From Thalassomonas viridans (GTDB lineage: Bacteria > Pseudomonadota > Gammaproteobacteria > Enterobacterales > Alteromonadaceae), in contig NZ_CP059733.1 of the NCBI RefSeq assembly GCF_000948985.2, positions 5,704,001-5,768,000 of the forward strand: 64,000 nt of DNA, read 5' to 3'. The notes under the pieces were generated by a model, which worked only from the letters and a program-made list of their open reading frames with translations, had not been told where the DNA came from and searched no databases. This document shows, piece after piece, positions 26,373 through 35,933 of this stretch. The first letter of the stretch is position 1. Each line of letters starts with the position of its first letter. The translations under genes were made by a program, and so were the position numbers.

Positions 26373-28739
26373 ATGAAATACTCAATGCGCTCAGCTTTTG
26401 TCTGCTTATGCCTAGCCGTCAGCGCCAGTGTTACCGCGGGCAAATTAGCTTTTGATGACAAATTTCGCCAGCTAGAGGAAATTTTACCTACTCCCAACAG
26501 TTACCGCACCGCCTCTGGAGCCCCCGGCCACCAGTACTGGCAGCAACAAGTCAATTACGACATAGAAATTTCATTGGATGATAAAACCCAGCGCCTCACG
26601 GGAAGCGAAACCTTAGACTACCAGAATAATTCTCCTGACAGTCTGCGCTACCTGTGGCTGCAACTGGATCAAAACCGCATGAAGCCCGGCTCCGGCTATA
26701 AAATGAGCGAAAGCGCCCCCGAAAATAAAAAAATCACCTATAAAAAATTCCGCACTTTAGTGGAAACCCCAAAATTCAACGGCGGCTACCAGATCACTAA
26801 AGTAACCGACAGCAGCGACAAGCCCTTACATTACATCATCAACGGCACTATGATGCGGGTAGACCTGCCACAGCCGTTAAATCCGGGCGACAGTGTCGAA
26901 GTCAATATCGACTGGCAATACCAGCTGCACGAACAAAAAGTCCTGGGAGGACGCTCCGGCTTTGAATATTTTGAAAAAGATGACAACTACCTCTATGAGG
27001 TCGCCCAGTGGTTCCCGCGCGCCGTGGCCTATTACGACGTTATGGGCTGGCAAAACAAACAGTTCCTCGGCCGCGGTGAATTCACCCTGGAGTTCGGCGA
27101 CTATGAAGTCGACATCACAGTACCGGCAGATCATATCGTTGCCGCCACCGGCGTCTTGCAAAACCCGAAAAAAGTCCTGACCAAAACCCAGCAAAAGCGC
27201 CTGAAAGAAGCGAAAACAGCAAAAAAGCCGGTGCTGGTCGTGACCCCGGAAGAAGCCCTGGCCAACGAAAAATCCCGGGCGACGGCAACCAAAACCTGGC
27301 GCTTTAAAGCGGAAAATGTCCGCGACTTTGCCTGGGCCTCAAGCCGCAAGTTTATCTGGGACGCCCAGGGCTACAAAGCCGGCGGCACAGATACCATGGC
27401 CATGTCCTACTATCCCAACGAAGGTAACCCTTTATGGGAGCGCTACTCCACCGAAGCCATTATCCACACCATGGAGCAGTACAACAAATACACCTTTGAT
27501 TACCCCTACCCGGTATCTATTTCCGTGAACGGTCCGGTAGGCGGCATGGAATACCCGATGATCACCTTCAACGGTCCGCGTCCCACCCTGAACGAAGAAA
27601 CCGGCGAAAAAACCTATTCCCGCAAAACCAAGTACGGTTTGATCGGCGTGATCATCCACGAAGTAGGCCACAACTACTTCCCTATGATAGTCAATTCCGA
27701 TGAGCGCCAATGGACCTGGATGGATGAAGGCCTGAATACCTTTTTGCAGTTTATCGCCGAGCAGGCCTGGGAAGAGAACTACCCGTCCCGCCGCGGCCAT
27801 GCCAATGACATCACCAGCTATATGAAAAGCAGCAACCAGGTGCCTATCATGACCAATTCCGAATCCATTATGCAGTTTGGCAACAATGCCTACGGCAAAC
27901 CGGCGGCGGCCCTGAATATCCTGCGAGAAACCGTGCTTGGCCGGGAACTGTTCGATTTCGCCTTTAAAGAATATGCCCTGCGCTGGAAATTTAAGCGTCC
28001 GACCCCGGCAGACTTCTTCCGTACCATGGAAGATGCTTCCGGCACAGATCTGGACTGGTTCTGGCACGGCTGGTTCTACACCACAGATCATGTAGACATT
28101 GCCCTGGAAGACATTCACTTATACCGCCCCAACAGCCAGAACCCGGACACAGAAGAAGCCTGGGAGCGGGCGCTGGACAATGAGAATCCGGAGTTTATCA
28201 GCAATTTACGCAACAAAGGCCAGTGGTTGCGCACCCAGGACAAGCCGGAGCTGCTGGATTTCTACAACGAACACGACAAGTTCACCGCCACCAATGCCGC
28301 CCGCAATAAATACAACAAGGCGCAAAAAGATCTTGAGCAATGGCAAAAAGACCTGCTGGTGAACGACAGCAACTTCTATATCCTGGATTTTCGCAACATA
28401 GGCGGCCTGGTGATGCCGATTATTCTGGAAATCAACTACCATGACGGCAGCCGGGAGCGGATGACCTTACCGGCGGAAATCTGGCGGAAAAACCCGGAAC
28501 AAACCTCGAAAATGCTGATCACCGACAAGGAAATCACTGCCATTGCCGTCGATCCCAACTGGGAAACCGCAGATGTTAACGTCAATAACAACTACTGGCC
28601 GGCCAGACCGATCAAATCCCGCTTCGATCTTTATAAGAAAAAGAAAAAGGATATGATGCGTGACTTTAACGAAACGCTAAAATCAGCAGATGAAGAGCCG
28701 TCAGCAGGCAAAGAGCCGTCAGCGGACGAAGAGCCATAG
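26373..28739 (+). CDS. M1 family metallopeptidase
   Basis: A 788-residue secreted zinc aminopeptidase-like enzyme. A signal peptide (about residues 1-22, cut after TAG) precedes an M1 beta-sandwich domain. The catalytic domain holds the exopeptidase signature GPVGGMEYPM and the zinc motif HEVGHNYFP, with the third ligand Glu in WMDEGLNTFLQ about 20 residues later. The His-Glu-x-x-His core is complete. The C-terminus is highly charged and ends with three near-repeats of SADEEP/SAGKEP, which look like slippage of a short repeat. It is followed 20 bases later by the DUF6702 gene, making a likely two-gene operon. Confidence 0.9.
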   Translation: MKYSMRSAFVCLCLAVSASVTAGKLAFDDKFRQLEEILPTPNSYRTASGAPGHQYWQQQVNYDIEISLDDKTQRLTGSETLDYQNNSPDSLRYLWLQLDQNRMKPGSGYKMSESAPENKKITYKKFRTLVETPKFNGGYQITKVTDSSDKPLHYIINGTMMRVDLPQPLNPGDSVEVNIDWQYQLHEQKVLGGRSGFEYFEKDDNYLYEVAQWFPRAVAYYDVMGWQNKQFLGRGEFTLEFGDYEVDITVPADHIVAATGVLQNPKKVLTKTQQKRLKEAKTAKKPVLVVTPEEALANEKSRATATKTWRFKAENVRDFAWASSRKFIWDAQGYKAGGTDTMAMSYYPNEGNPLWERYSTEAIIHTMEQYNKYTFDYPYPVSISVNGPVGGMEYPMITFNGPRPTLNEETGEKTYSRKTKYGLIGVIIHEVGHNYFPMIVNSDERQWTWMDEGLNTFLQFIAEQAWEENYPSRRGHANDITSYMKSSNQVPIMTNSESIMQFGNNAYGKPAAALNILRETVLGRELFDFAFKEYALRWKFKRPTPADFFRTMEDASGTDLDWFWHGWFYTTDHVDIALEDIHLYRPNSQNPDTEEAWERALDNENPEFISNLRNKGQWLRTQDKPELLDFYNEHDKFTATNAARNKYNKAQKDLEQWQKDLLVNDSNFYILDFRNIGGLVMPIILEINYHDGSRERMTLPAEIWRKNPEQTSKMLITDKEITAIAVDPNWETADVNVNNNYWPARPIKSRFDLYKKKKKDMMRDFNETLKSADEEPSAGKEPSADEEP

Positions 28740-28758
28740 AAAGGTGTCTCCCCAGCAA

Positions 28759-29280
28759 ATGAAAAAGCACGATAGCAGGCACATGCTTAAGTCATTACTG
28801 CTCGGCCTGGTTTTCTGGGCCGGTTGGGGGGCAGCACCCGCTGCCGCCCACAGCTTTTTCTTCGGCATCACAGATATGGCCGTCAATCCAGGCAGCAAGC
28901 ATATTGAGATCATCCATCAATTTACCGCTCACGATATCGAAAATGCCATCGCTAAGCAGCGGCAAACGCACTTTTCCCCCGAGCATAAAAATTATGAAGC
29001 CTGGATCCGGCAATTATTCGAGCAAGGTTTTTCCATCCGGGAACAGCAACAGGCTTTACCCCTGAACTGGATAGGGCTGGAAGTGGTCCGCGGAAAAATC
29101 TTTGTTTATCAGGAAGGGCCGGCAAAAAACTTTTTATCAGGTTTAGTGGTAAAAAATACATTACTCGTCGATACTTACCCTGAGCAGATAAATACCTTGA
29201 ATTATCAAGATAATGATGTCTCAGGTAGCTTAACTTTTACTCAATTACACAAAATTGCTAAAATTGAGTCTAATAACTAA
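28759..29280 (+). CDS. DUF6702 family protein, exported
   Basis: A 173-residue protein with a signal peptide (LKSLLLGLVFWAGWGAAPAAA, cut after AAA) and a mature domain beginning HSFFFGITDMAVNPGSKHIEI that matches DUF6702. Orthologues often accompany M1 peptidases, as here, where it follows one by 20 bases. The ATG at 28759 follows an AAAGGTG site; a downstream ATG at 28783 would also keep the signal peptide, and upstream in-frame starts overlap the M1 gene. The repeated charged upstream codons belong to the M1 reading frame. Function unknown; probably a periplasmic partner of the peptidase. Confidence 0.78.
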   Translation: MKKHDSRHMLKSLLLGLVFWAGWGAAPAAAHSFFFGITDMAVNPGSKHIEIIHQFTAHDIENAIAKQRQTHFSPEHKNYEAWIRQLFEQGFSIREQQQALPLNWIGLEVVRGKIFVYQEGPAKNFLSGLVVKNTLLVDTYPEQINTLNYQDNDVSGSLTFTQLHKIAKIESNN

Positions 29281-29356
29281 CCCAGATGGATTTACATTTG
29301 CCCGATAAGCATGCAAAATCAATCTACTAAGAAACAATCAAGGTCCGGAAAACTTC

Positions 29357-29821
29357 ATGAATGTAGAGTTTATTAATCCTTTTTTAGCGTCCATGCTCAA
29401 TGTAATGTCCACCATGGCACAAATGGAGCTGGCCCCGGAAAAACCTAAGCTGAAAAAAGATGAAGTAGCCATGGGTGATGTCTCGGGATTAATCGGTATG
29501 GTCAGCGAGCAGGCCAAAGGCTCGTTATCCATTACCTTCGAGGGCCCGCTTGCCATAGCCACCATGAAAAACATGGTAGGAGAAGGGCCGGATGAGATCA
29601 ACGAAGAGATTACCGATCTGGTAGGGGAAATCACTAACATGGTTACCGGCGGCGCCAAACGTATGTTAAGTGAAAAAGGTTTCGAATTTGACATGGCCAC
29701 CCCTATGGTGGTTTCAGGTAAAGATCACACCATACACCACAAAGCCGAAGGTCCTGTGGTGATTATTCCGTTAAATTCTTCCCACGGTAAAGCCTTTATC
29801 GAATTTAGCTTCGACAAATAA
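29357..29821 (+). CDS. cheX: Chemotaxis protein CheX
   Basis: A 154-residue CheX/CheC-type phosphatase expected to dephosphorylate CheY-P. The family pattern is visible: a start MNVEFINPFLASMLNVMSTM, the helix DEINEEITDLVGEITNMVTGGAKRML with the catalytic Glu-x-x-Asn (EITN), and the C-terminal beta strand. It is transcribed alone and followed by a strong terminator. No other che gene is adjacent, though an MCP is present at 59-61 kb. Confidence 0.9.
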   Translation: MNVEFINPFLASMLNVMSTMAQMELAPEKPKLKKDEVAMGDVSGLIGMVSEQAKGSLSITFEGPLAIATMKNMVGEGPDEINEEITDLVGEITNMVTGGAKRMLSEKGFEFDMATPMVVSGKDHTIHHKAEGPVVIIPLNSSHGKAFIEFSFDK

Positions 29822-29850
29822 CCAGGTATCAACCGGTTATCAGAATCCCA

Positions 29851-29882
29851 TAAGCCCTGCTTCCCGGCAGGGCTTATTTTTA
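29851..29882 (+). terminator. Rho-independent terminator of cheX
   Basis: TAAGCCCTGC, loop TTCCCG, GCAGGGCTTA, then TTTTTAT. It is a 10-bp stem about 30 bases after the stop codon. Confidence 0.9.
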
Positions 29883-29898
29883 TCCTTAAATCCTGGTT

Positions 29899-32178
29899 TT
29901 ATGAAGCTGCCTTAGCCGCCAGTTGTGCCCTCAGGGCTTTTGCCGCCAGCACCATATTTTCCAGTGCCGATGTAGTTTCACTCCAGCCGCGGGTTTTCAG
30001 GCCGCAATCCGGATTTACCCACAAACGCTCAGGCGGCAGATAATCCAGCGCTTTGGCCAGCAGGTTCACCATCCAGTCTACGTCCGGTACGTTAGGGCTG
30101 TGAATATCATAAACCCCGGGCCCGAGATCGTTAGGATAAGCCTGTTGCTCAAAGGCATCCAGCAGCGCCATATTCGAGCGGGAAGTCTCCACCGTCAGTA
30201 CATCGGCATCAAGGGCAATAATCGCCTCTAAAATGTCATTAAACTCGGAATAACACATATGGCTGTGTATCTGGGTGGCCGCCGGGGCGGTGGCCGCCGA
30301 TAACCTGAAGGCGGCGGTAGCCCAGTCCAGGTACTCCTGCCATAAACTCTGCTTCACCGGCATGCCTTCGCGGATCGCCGGTTCATCTATTTGAATGATT
30401 TGCGTACCGCCGGCAACCAGATCTGCCACTTCATCCCCTATGGCCAGCGCAATCTGCTCGGCCACCTGCCGGCGCGGGAGATCGTCGCGGACAAAAGACC
30501 AGGCCAATATAGTCACGGGGCCGGTTAACATAGCTTTTACCGGTTTAGCCGTCAGCGACTGGGCATAATTGATCCATTCCAGGGTCATCGCCTGTTTCCG
30601 GCTGATGTCCCCGAAAATAACCGGCGGCTTCACGCAGCGGGAACCGTAACTTTGCACCCAGGCAAACTGGGTAAAAGCCACCCCTTCCAGCAATTCGCCG
30701 AAATACTCCACCATATCGTTGCGCTCTGCTTCGCCATGTACCAGTACATCTAAGCCTATGGCTTCCTGCCTGGCGATCACATCGGCAATTTCTCCCCGGA
30801 TATATTCCTGATATTGCAAATCGCTGATTTCATTGCGGCGCCATTTGGCCCGGATTTCCCGGATCTTCCGGGTCTGTGGGAAGGAACCTATGGTGGTGGT
30901 CGGCAATAAGGGCAAGTTAAGTGCGCTTTGCTGGATAATCTTACGTTCGTTAAAAGCTTGTTTGCGCTGAAAGTCTTCCGGCTGCAACCGGCTGATTCGC
31001 TGCTGCACCGCCTGATTATGGATACGTTCGGACACCCTGCGGGCTATTGCCGGGGCAGAATACAAGGTGATGGCATCGCTGTTTTCATTCTCCAGGGCAG
31101 ACTTTAACAATGCCAGCTCGGCACATTTTTGCCGGGCAAAGGCCAGCCAGGAGCTTAGTTCCTCATCCAGCTTCAGCTCCTGTGCCAAATCCACCGGGGA
31201 ATGCAGCAAAGAACAGGAAGGCGCCAGCCACAAGCGCTCACCCAGGCGGCGATAAAGCGGCAGCAGGGTCTGGTATACGGATACCAGGTCGGTTTTCCAG
31301 ACATTGCGGCCATTGACCACACCTAATGAAATAACCCAGGAAGACGGTAAGGCATCAATAAACCTGGTCACATCCGTTTGCTCGGCTATGGTATCAAGGT
31401 GAATACCGTCAAAAGGTAGCGCCCTGATCAACTCAAGGTGATGATCAACGGAGGCAAAGTAGGTGGTTAACAGCAGTTTTAACCCGCCCTTTTCCAGCTG
31501 GCCATAGCTAGTATTAAACGCCTGCTGCCAGCTTTCTTCCAGCTCCAGCCCCAATACAGGTTCATCGATTTGCAGCCAGCTGACGCCGGAAGCGGCCAGC
31601 TGGTTTAACACTTCCTGATAGCCTTTAAGCAGTTTCGGCAGCAGGGATAATTTTTCCACGTCCTTAACAACGCTCAAATACAAATAACTCACGGGCCCCA
31701 GCAGCACAGGTTTGACCTTGTCGCTGAGCTGCCTGGCCTCGGCAATCTGCGCCAGCAAACGCCCGGCATTTACCTTGATATCCAAGTCTGCGCTAAGCTC
31801 AGGCACTATGTAGTGATAATTGGTATTGAACCACTTGGTCATATCGCTTGCCGCACATTGGCAACCGCTCGGGGCCTGGCCGCGGGCAATACGGAATTCC
31901 AGGTCCAGCTCGTTTTCTTCACTGCTGCCCTTAAAGCGCTCCGGCACTATGCCCAGCAATAAGCTGGTGTTGAGTACATGATCGTAATGGGCAAAATCCC
32001 CCACAGGTAAATATTCAATGCCTTCATCCAGCTGGGTTTGCCAGTTTGTTTTGCGGATCTCCCGGCATTCGGTCAGCAGGGTTTCCGGCGTACTTTCGCC
32101 GCGCCAGTATCTTTCCAGGGAAAATTTCAGTTCCCGCCGGGCACCGATGCGGGGAAAACCTAAGTTATGAATTTGCAT
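29899..32178 (-). CDS. metE: Cobalamin-independent methionine synthase
   Basis: Transfers a methyl group from 5-methyltetrahydropteroyl-triglutamate to homocysteine, the last step of methionine synthesis. The 759-residue length is normal and the two barrels are present. The N-terminal barrel begins MQIHNLGFPRIGARRELKFS. The catalytic C-terminal barrel holds TTTIGSFPQT, HGEAERNDMVEYFGE, MLTGPVTIL, QIDEPAIREG, IHSHMCYSEFNDI and GVYDIHSPNVP, with the zinc ligands (His and Cys in IHSHMCYS, Glu in HGEAER, and the Cys in NPDCGLKTR). It is divergent from metR across 109 bases that hold MetJ-like and MetR-like sites. Confidence 0.97.
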   Translation of the reverse strand: MQIHNLGFPRIGARRELKFSLERYWRGESTPETLLTECREIRKTNWQTQLDEGIEYLPVGDFAHYDHVLNTSLLLGIVPERFKGSSEENELDLEFRIARGQAPSGCQCAASDMTKWFNTNYHYIVPELSADLDIKVNAGRLLAQIAEARQLSDKVKPVLLGPVSYLYLSVVKDVEKLSLLPKLLKGYQEVLNQLAASGVSWLQIDEPVLGLELEESWQQAFNTSYGQLEKGGLKLLLTTYFASVDHHLELIRALPFDGIHLDTIAEQTDVTRFIDALPSSWVISLGVVNGRNVWKTDLVSVYQTLLPLYRRLGERLWLAPSCSLLHSPVDLAQELKLDEELSSWLAFARQKCAELALLKSALENENSDAITLYSAPAIARRVSERIHNQAVQQRISRLQPEDFQRKQAFNERKIIQQSALNLPLLPTTTIGSFPQTRKIREIRAKWRRNEISDLQYQEYIRGEIADVIARQEAIGLDVLVHGEAERNDMVEYFGELLEGVAFTQFAWVQSYGSRCVKPPVIFGDISRKQAMTLEWINYAQSLTAKPVKAMLTGPVTILAWSFVRDDLPRRQVAEQIALAIGDEVADLVAGGTQIIQIDEPAIREGMPVKQSLWQEYLDWATAAFRLSAATAPAATQIHSHMCYSEFNDILEAIIALDADVLTVETSRSNMALLDAFEQQAYPNDLGPGVYDIHSPNVPDVDWMVNLLAKALDYLPPERLWVNPDCGLKTRGWSETTSALENMVLAAKALRAQLAAKAAS

Positions 32179-32197
32179 ATTGTCTCCAATCTCATAT

Positions 32198-32213
32198 AGA
32201 CGTCCAGATGTTT
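32198..32213. promoter_or_regulatory. MetJ operator (two tandem met boxes)
   Basis: AGACGTCC-AGATGTTT: the first 8-mer matches the met box AGACGTCT at seven positions and the adjoining one at six. It lies just upstream of metE, where MetJ with S-adenosylmethionine represses in Enterobacteria. Confidence 0.7.
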
Positions 32214-32272
32214 ATATGGATATACTTAATCAGCAGAAGGAAACAAACAAGCGCAGAAAATTCAACGGGGTA

Positions 32273-32285
32273 TGAAGAAACTTCA
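32273..32285. promoter_or_regulatory. MetR binding site next to the metR start
   Basis: TGAA-GAAAC-TTCA fits the MetR consensus TGAA-N5-TTCA. It ends two bases before the metR ATG, so it probably mediates autorepression of metR as well as activation of metE. Confidence 0.7.
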
Positions 32286-32287
32286 TC

Positions 32288-33169
32288 ATGTTCGAACTTA
32301 AACACCTAAAAACCATAGCGGCCCTGAATGCCAGCGGCAGCATACGCAAGACCGCGGAAAGGCTTTTTTTAACCCAGTCGGCCTTATCCCACCAGCTCAA
32401 AGAGCTGGAGTCTAAACTCGGTGAACCGATTTTTATCCGCAATACCTCGCCGGTGCAATTTACCCCTCCCGGGAGGCTCTTGCTTGAACTGGCCCATAAA
32501 ATATTGCCGGAAGTGGAAACTGCGGTTTCAGCCCTGAAAGGACAAGCCGGCACCAATACATCGCTGACCCTGGCCTTCGCCTGCCACGCCTGCTTTCAAT
32601 GGTTACTGCCGGTCACCCAGGCGTTAAGCAAACAAAACCCCGGCTTAAGGTTCGACTTTACCGACCCCTTGTTCGCCCAGGAACAACAGCAAGCCGATAT
32701 CCTGTTTACCGATGAAATCAATGAAAGCAACCAGTTGGTATTAAAGGAGATAGGTAAGTTTGAATTGGTTGCCGTGATGGCAAACCAGCATCCCCTAGCA
32801 CAAAAGCCTTTTTTAATGCCGGAGGATTTTCAGGAAGTGAATTTGCTGACGTACCCGGTCCCCCCCAGGCGCCTGGATATTTTTAACCTGTTTCTCACCC
32901 CTCAGGCGGTCACCCCGAACAAGATAAAACAGGTAGCTAACAGCCATATGATGCTGCAAATGGCGGCGGCGGACATGGGGGTGGCGGTACTGCCCGACTG
33001 GCTGGTGACCAGCCTGGCAACGCCGACCCTGGTGAAAAAACTTTCGCTGGGCAAAACCGGCCTGTTCAAAACCCTGTATGCCAGTTACCGCCCGGGCAAT
33101 AACAACCGCCTGGCAATAGAAGATTTTCTGCCGCGGGCCATCAGCGCCTTTAAGGCGCTGTACCGCTAA
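32288..33169 (+). CDS. metR: LysR-family regulator of methionine synthesis
   Basis: A 293-residue LysR-type regulator with the DNA-binding helix-turn-helix at residues 1-60 (LKHLKTIAALNASGSIRKTA, LFLTQSALSHQLKELESKLG) and an effector domain at about 90-290. In Enterobacteria MetR, with homocysteine, activates metE. Divergence from metE and the TGAA-N5-TTCA site in the shared promoter support the identity. The protein ends FLPRAISAFKALYR. It converges on the secreted GH31 gene with only 22 bases between. Confidence 0.93.
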   Translation: MFELKHLKTIAALNASGSIRKTAERLFLTQSALSHQLKELESKLGEPIFIRNTSPVQFTPPGRLLLELAHKILPEVETAVSALKGQAGTNTSLTLAFACHACFQWLLPVTQALSKQNPGLRFDFTDPLFAQEQQQADILFTDEINESNQLVLKEIGKFELVAVMANQHPLAQKPFLMPEDFQEVNLLTYPVPPRRLDIFNLFLTPQAVTPNKIKQVANSHMMLQMAAADMGVAVLPDWLVTSLATPTLVKKLSLGKTGLFKTLYASYRPGNNNRLAIEDFLPRAISAFKALYR

Positions 33170-33191
33170 AACTTATGCCGAAACAGGCGAG

Positions 33192-35675
33192 TTAGCGAAA
33201 ACTCAGCGTCAGCGGCTTACCGTCAAAGGTCAGGGCCAGTTTCAGCTGCCTGCTGTTTTGATCATAAGAGGTATTAAGGCGTTTGCCTGCCAAATAGACC
33301 TCTTTAAAGTGCGGCGCATTATGCACCACCAGGGTCAACTGCTTGTCTGCACTCAACGCCTTGCTGTCACCGGCCAGGGCAATAGTAAAGTTCAGTTGCT
33401 GATCCGCGGCTTTGGCGGTCAGATCAAGCTTGGTATAGTCTCCTTGCTGATAATCCCGGCTCAGGCCGTCATCCTGATAAAGCTGAAAACCCGACTCGCC
33501 GACACTGGCATCAAACCAGTAATGGACAATAAGCTCGTCACCGCTATATTCCCGGGTATTTTGCATATCCGGCGCATGGGGAATAATCGCCCCGCCTTTC
33601 ACCAGTACCGGAATAGTATCCAGGTCGACGGGAATAGTTTGCTTGCCGCCCTTTTGCCCCCCCGAGTAGGCTTTACCGGTAAAATAATCGAACCAGTTGC
33701 CGGCAGGCAGCTGATAGTCAAGGGCTGTTACCCCGGGCTCGGTAACCGGCAATACCAGCAGGTTAGGTCCCCAGTAATAACCTTGCGTATCCAGAAACAT
33801 CTTATCGGATATAGCCTTATCACCGGCTTCAAAAAACACCGGACGCATCAGCGGGGTGCCCTTACTGTGGTTTTCATAAACCAGGGTATAGTTATAGGGC
33901 AGAAGCTGATAGCGCCAGCTTAAGGCTGCTTTTACCCGCGCCGCCACCTCTTCGCCGTGAAACACCGGCTCAGGCAGCTGCTCGTCCTGGGCATGGGGGC
34001 GAAATACCGGCTGGAAAGCCCCGTATTGCAGCCAGCGCAGATAAAGCTCGCTATCAAAGCTTTCGGAAGCGACAAAGCCCCCCAAGTCCGAATGGGTATA
34101 GCCCAGCCCCAACAGCCCCATTTGCAGGGAAAGTTCAACCTGGGCTTTGAGTGCCGACCAGGTGCGGCTGACATCCCCGGTCCAGGGGATCATGCCGTAA
34201 CGCTGGCTGCCGGCAAATCCCGAACGCATCATGATAAAGGGACGCTGGTCTTTGCTTACCCGGTTAAAGTTGTTAAACAGCAGCTTGGCCCATTCGTGGC
34301 CGTAAACATTATGTATTTCATCGGCACTTGCCTTTTGCCCGGACTCCTGGATGAAATGATAGCTGTCCGCGGGATGTACCTCAGGCTCGCCGAGATCTCC
34401 CCAGAAACCGGCAATGCCCCAGTCCAGCTGCTTTTGATAAAACGGCCAGAACCAGTTTTGCCCGGCGGCGGAGAAAATATCCACCAAAGAGGTATGGCCG
34501 AAGTAGAAATCAAAAGTCCTGGCTTTGCCCTGCTCATCCAGCGAAAAGGCGCCGGCTTCGGCCCCCGATTGCCAGTTTTTAGACGTGGTCAACACGAAAG
34601 GCTCGCTGATCAAAATGGTCTTGATGCCCATATCGTCAAAGTCTTTCACCATTTGCTCGGCAGTGGGAAAGGTATTCCTGTCCCAGTCAAGGTTACCCAT
34701 ATGGCCCTTGATATCGGGGCCAAACCAGTAGAGATCAAAAATAATGGCGTCCAGCGGCATCTGCTGCTTCCGGTACTCTGCCACTACCTCCCTGGCCTGG
34801 ACTTCGCTGCGGTAACCGAAACGGGAAGCGATATTGCCCAGGGCCCAAATCGGCGGCATGGGCTGCCTGCCGCTGGCATAGGTATAATGTTCGGTCAGGC
34901 CAGAAAAACTGTCCGACATGGCCACCAGGTACGCACTGCGTCCGCCACCGGCAGCAAAATGCAATACGTCTTTTTCCGCCGCCCCTAAATCCAGGCTGCC
35001 CCTGGCGGTATTGTCAAACATCAGGATATATTTATCACTGGACATCAAACCCGGCAGGGAATAATTCATTTGCTCCGAGCGGCCTTCGTAGGCGTAATCC
35101 GCCTTGTTATACAACGGCAGGTTAAAACCCCGCCTGTCCATGCCCAGCACCCTTTCTCCGCCGGCAAAGAGCTTTTCCCTGGGGGAGAGTTTAAAGCGGA
35201 ATTCCTGGCTGTTTTCCCCGGCCAGATATCCCAGCTCTTCCTCAAGCTTTAACTGGCCCTGGTGGAAAAAAGACAGTTTAAACGGCGATTTCTGTACCAC
35301 TACCGCAGACGTTCCGCTGCTGAAGGTCAGCCCCTTATCAGTGGCTTTAACCGAAAGATTAAACTCCTGTTCCGCCCCCTTGCTACCGATCTGCCTTTTT
35401 TCATCAAGCCTCTTTTCGTCAAGTAGGTAGCCCGGCAGCTGTTTAACCCCCTTTGCCTGGTAATGCACATAAATGCTGTCCCGGCTGATATATTCCAGGG
35501 AGACTTTTCCCTGCGGCGAGCTTAGAATAAGGCTGTTGCCCTGTTGCTGATAACTTTGCCACCCCGAAGCGAATGCCTGGCCCGGTGTGGCATCGGCCGA
35601 GAGGGCAACAGGCATAAACAGTGCGCAGCACAGCATTAAACTCAGGGTTAATAAAGGTTTCATATTTAACAACAT
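33192..35675 (-). CDS. Secreted GH31 alpha-glucosidase or 4-alpha-glucosyltransferase
   Basis: An exported glycoside hydrolase family 31 enzyme of about 827 residues. The signal peptide is MKPLLTLSLMLCCALFMPVA, cut before DATPG. The GH31 barrel contains LDAIIFDLYWFG, the nucleophile region GFWGDLGEPEVHP (Asp about 427) and the acid/base region WTGDVSRTW (Asp about 501), followed by C-terminal beta domains. The WGDLGEPE form is close to transglucosylases of the Cellvibrio Agd31B type, so glucosyl transfer between maltooligosaccharides is as likely as hydrolysis. Starts at 35675 and 35663 are both possible. It is divergent from the GH13 gene over a region with the shared palindromic operator. 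A cytoplasmic paralogue is at 38837-41320. Confidence 0.9.
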   Translation of the reverse strand: MLLNMKPLLTLSLMLCCALFMPVALSADATPGQAFASGWQSYQQQGNSLILSSPQGKVSLEYISRDSIYVHYQAKGVKQLPGYLLDEKRLDEKRQIGSKGAEQEFNLSVKATDKGLTFSSGTSAVVVQKSPFKLSFFHQGQLKLEEELGYLAGENSQEFRFKLSPREKLFAGGERVLGMDRRGFNLPLYNKADYAYEGRSEQMNYSLPGLMSSDKYILMFDNTARGSLDLGAAEKDVLHFAAGGGRSAYLVAMSDSFSGLTEHYTYASGRQPMPPIWALGNIASRFGYRSEVQAREVVAEYRKQQMPLDAIIFDLYWFGPDIKGHMGNLDWDRNTFPTAEQMVKDFDDMGIKTILISEPFVLTTSKNWQSGAEAGAFSLDEQGKARTFDFYFGHTSLVDIFSAAGQNWFWPFYQKQLDWGIAGFWGDLGEPEVHPADSYHFIQESGQKASADEIHNVYGHEWAKLLFNNFNRVSKDQRPFIMMRSGFAGSQRYGMIPWTGDVSRTWSALKAQVELSLQMGLLGLGYTHSDLGGFVASESFDSELYLRWLQYGAFQPVFRPHAQDEQLPEPVFHGEEVAARVKAALSWRYQLLPYNYTLVYENHSKGTPLMRPVFFEAGDKAISDKMFLDTQGYYWGPNLLVLPVTEPGVTALDYQLPAGNWFDYFTGKAYSGGQKGGKQTIPVDLDTIPVLVKGGAIIPHAPDMQNTREYSGDELIVHYWFDASVGESGFQLYQDDGLSRDYQQGDYTKLDLTAKAADQQLNFTIALAGDSKALSADKQLTLVVHNAPHFKEVYLAGKRLNTSYDQNSRQLKLALTFDGKPLTLSFR

Positions 35676-35768
35676 AGATAATATTCCATATATTGCCGGG
35701 ACGGACTGACACCAGAAATTCACCGCAATATAACCCGCTAAAAAAGGTGACTGCCAGAGCTGAAAAAG

Positions 35769-35782
35769 TGAATACGTATGCA
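35769..35782. promoter_or_regulatory. Shared palindromic operator, copy 1
   Basis: TGAATACGTATGCA, centred on the palindrome ATACGTAT, in the divergent promoter region of the secreted GH31 and GH13 genes. Its reverse complement is identical over 14 bases to the copy at 56230. The form is that of a LacI-family operator; the regulator gene is not in the window. Confidence 0.75.
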
Positions 35783-35933
35783 GTTACTTGTCATGCCTGT
35801 CCTTAAGTTAATAGGATGATGGCAATCATAAAGCGAACTGACCTTGCTCCGCCAGCTGTCTTCTGGCGATTACCGGCAATAAATGCCGAAAACAAATAAG
35901 GTTAACACGCAGTTAAAATAGGAAGATTTAACC

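Noticed and set aside
33957..34988. 343-residue plus-strand frame opposite the secreted GH31 gene
   Set aside because: It is antisense to a well-conserved enzyme, has no ribosome site and no recognisable domain. The same holds for the frames opposite GH13 (36492-37289) and dusA (22894-23604).
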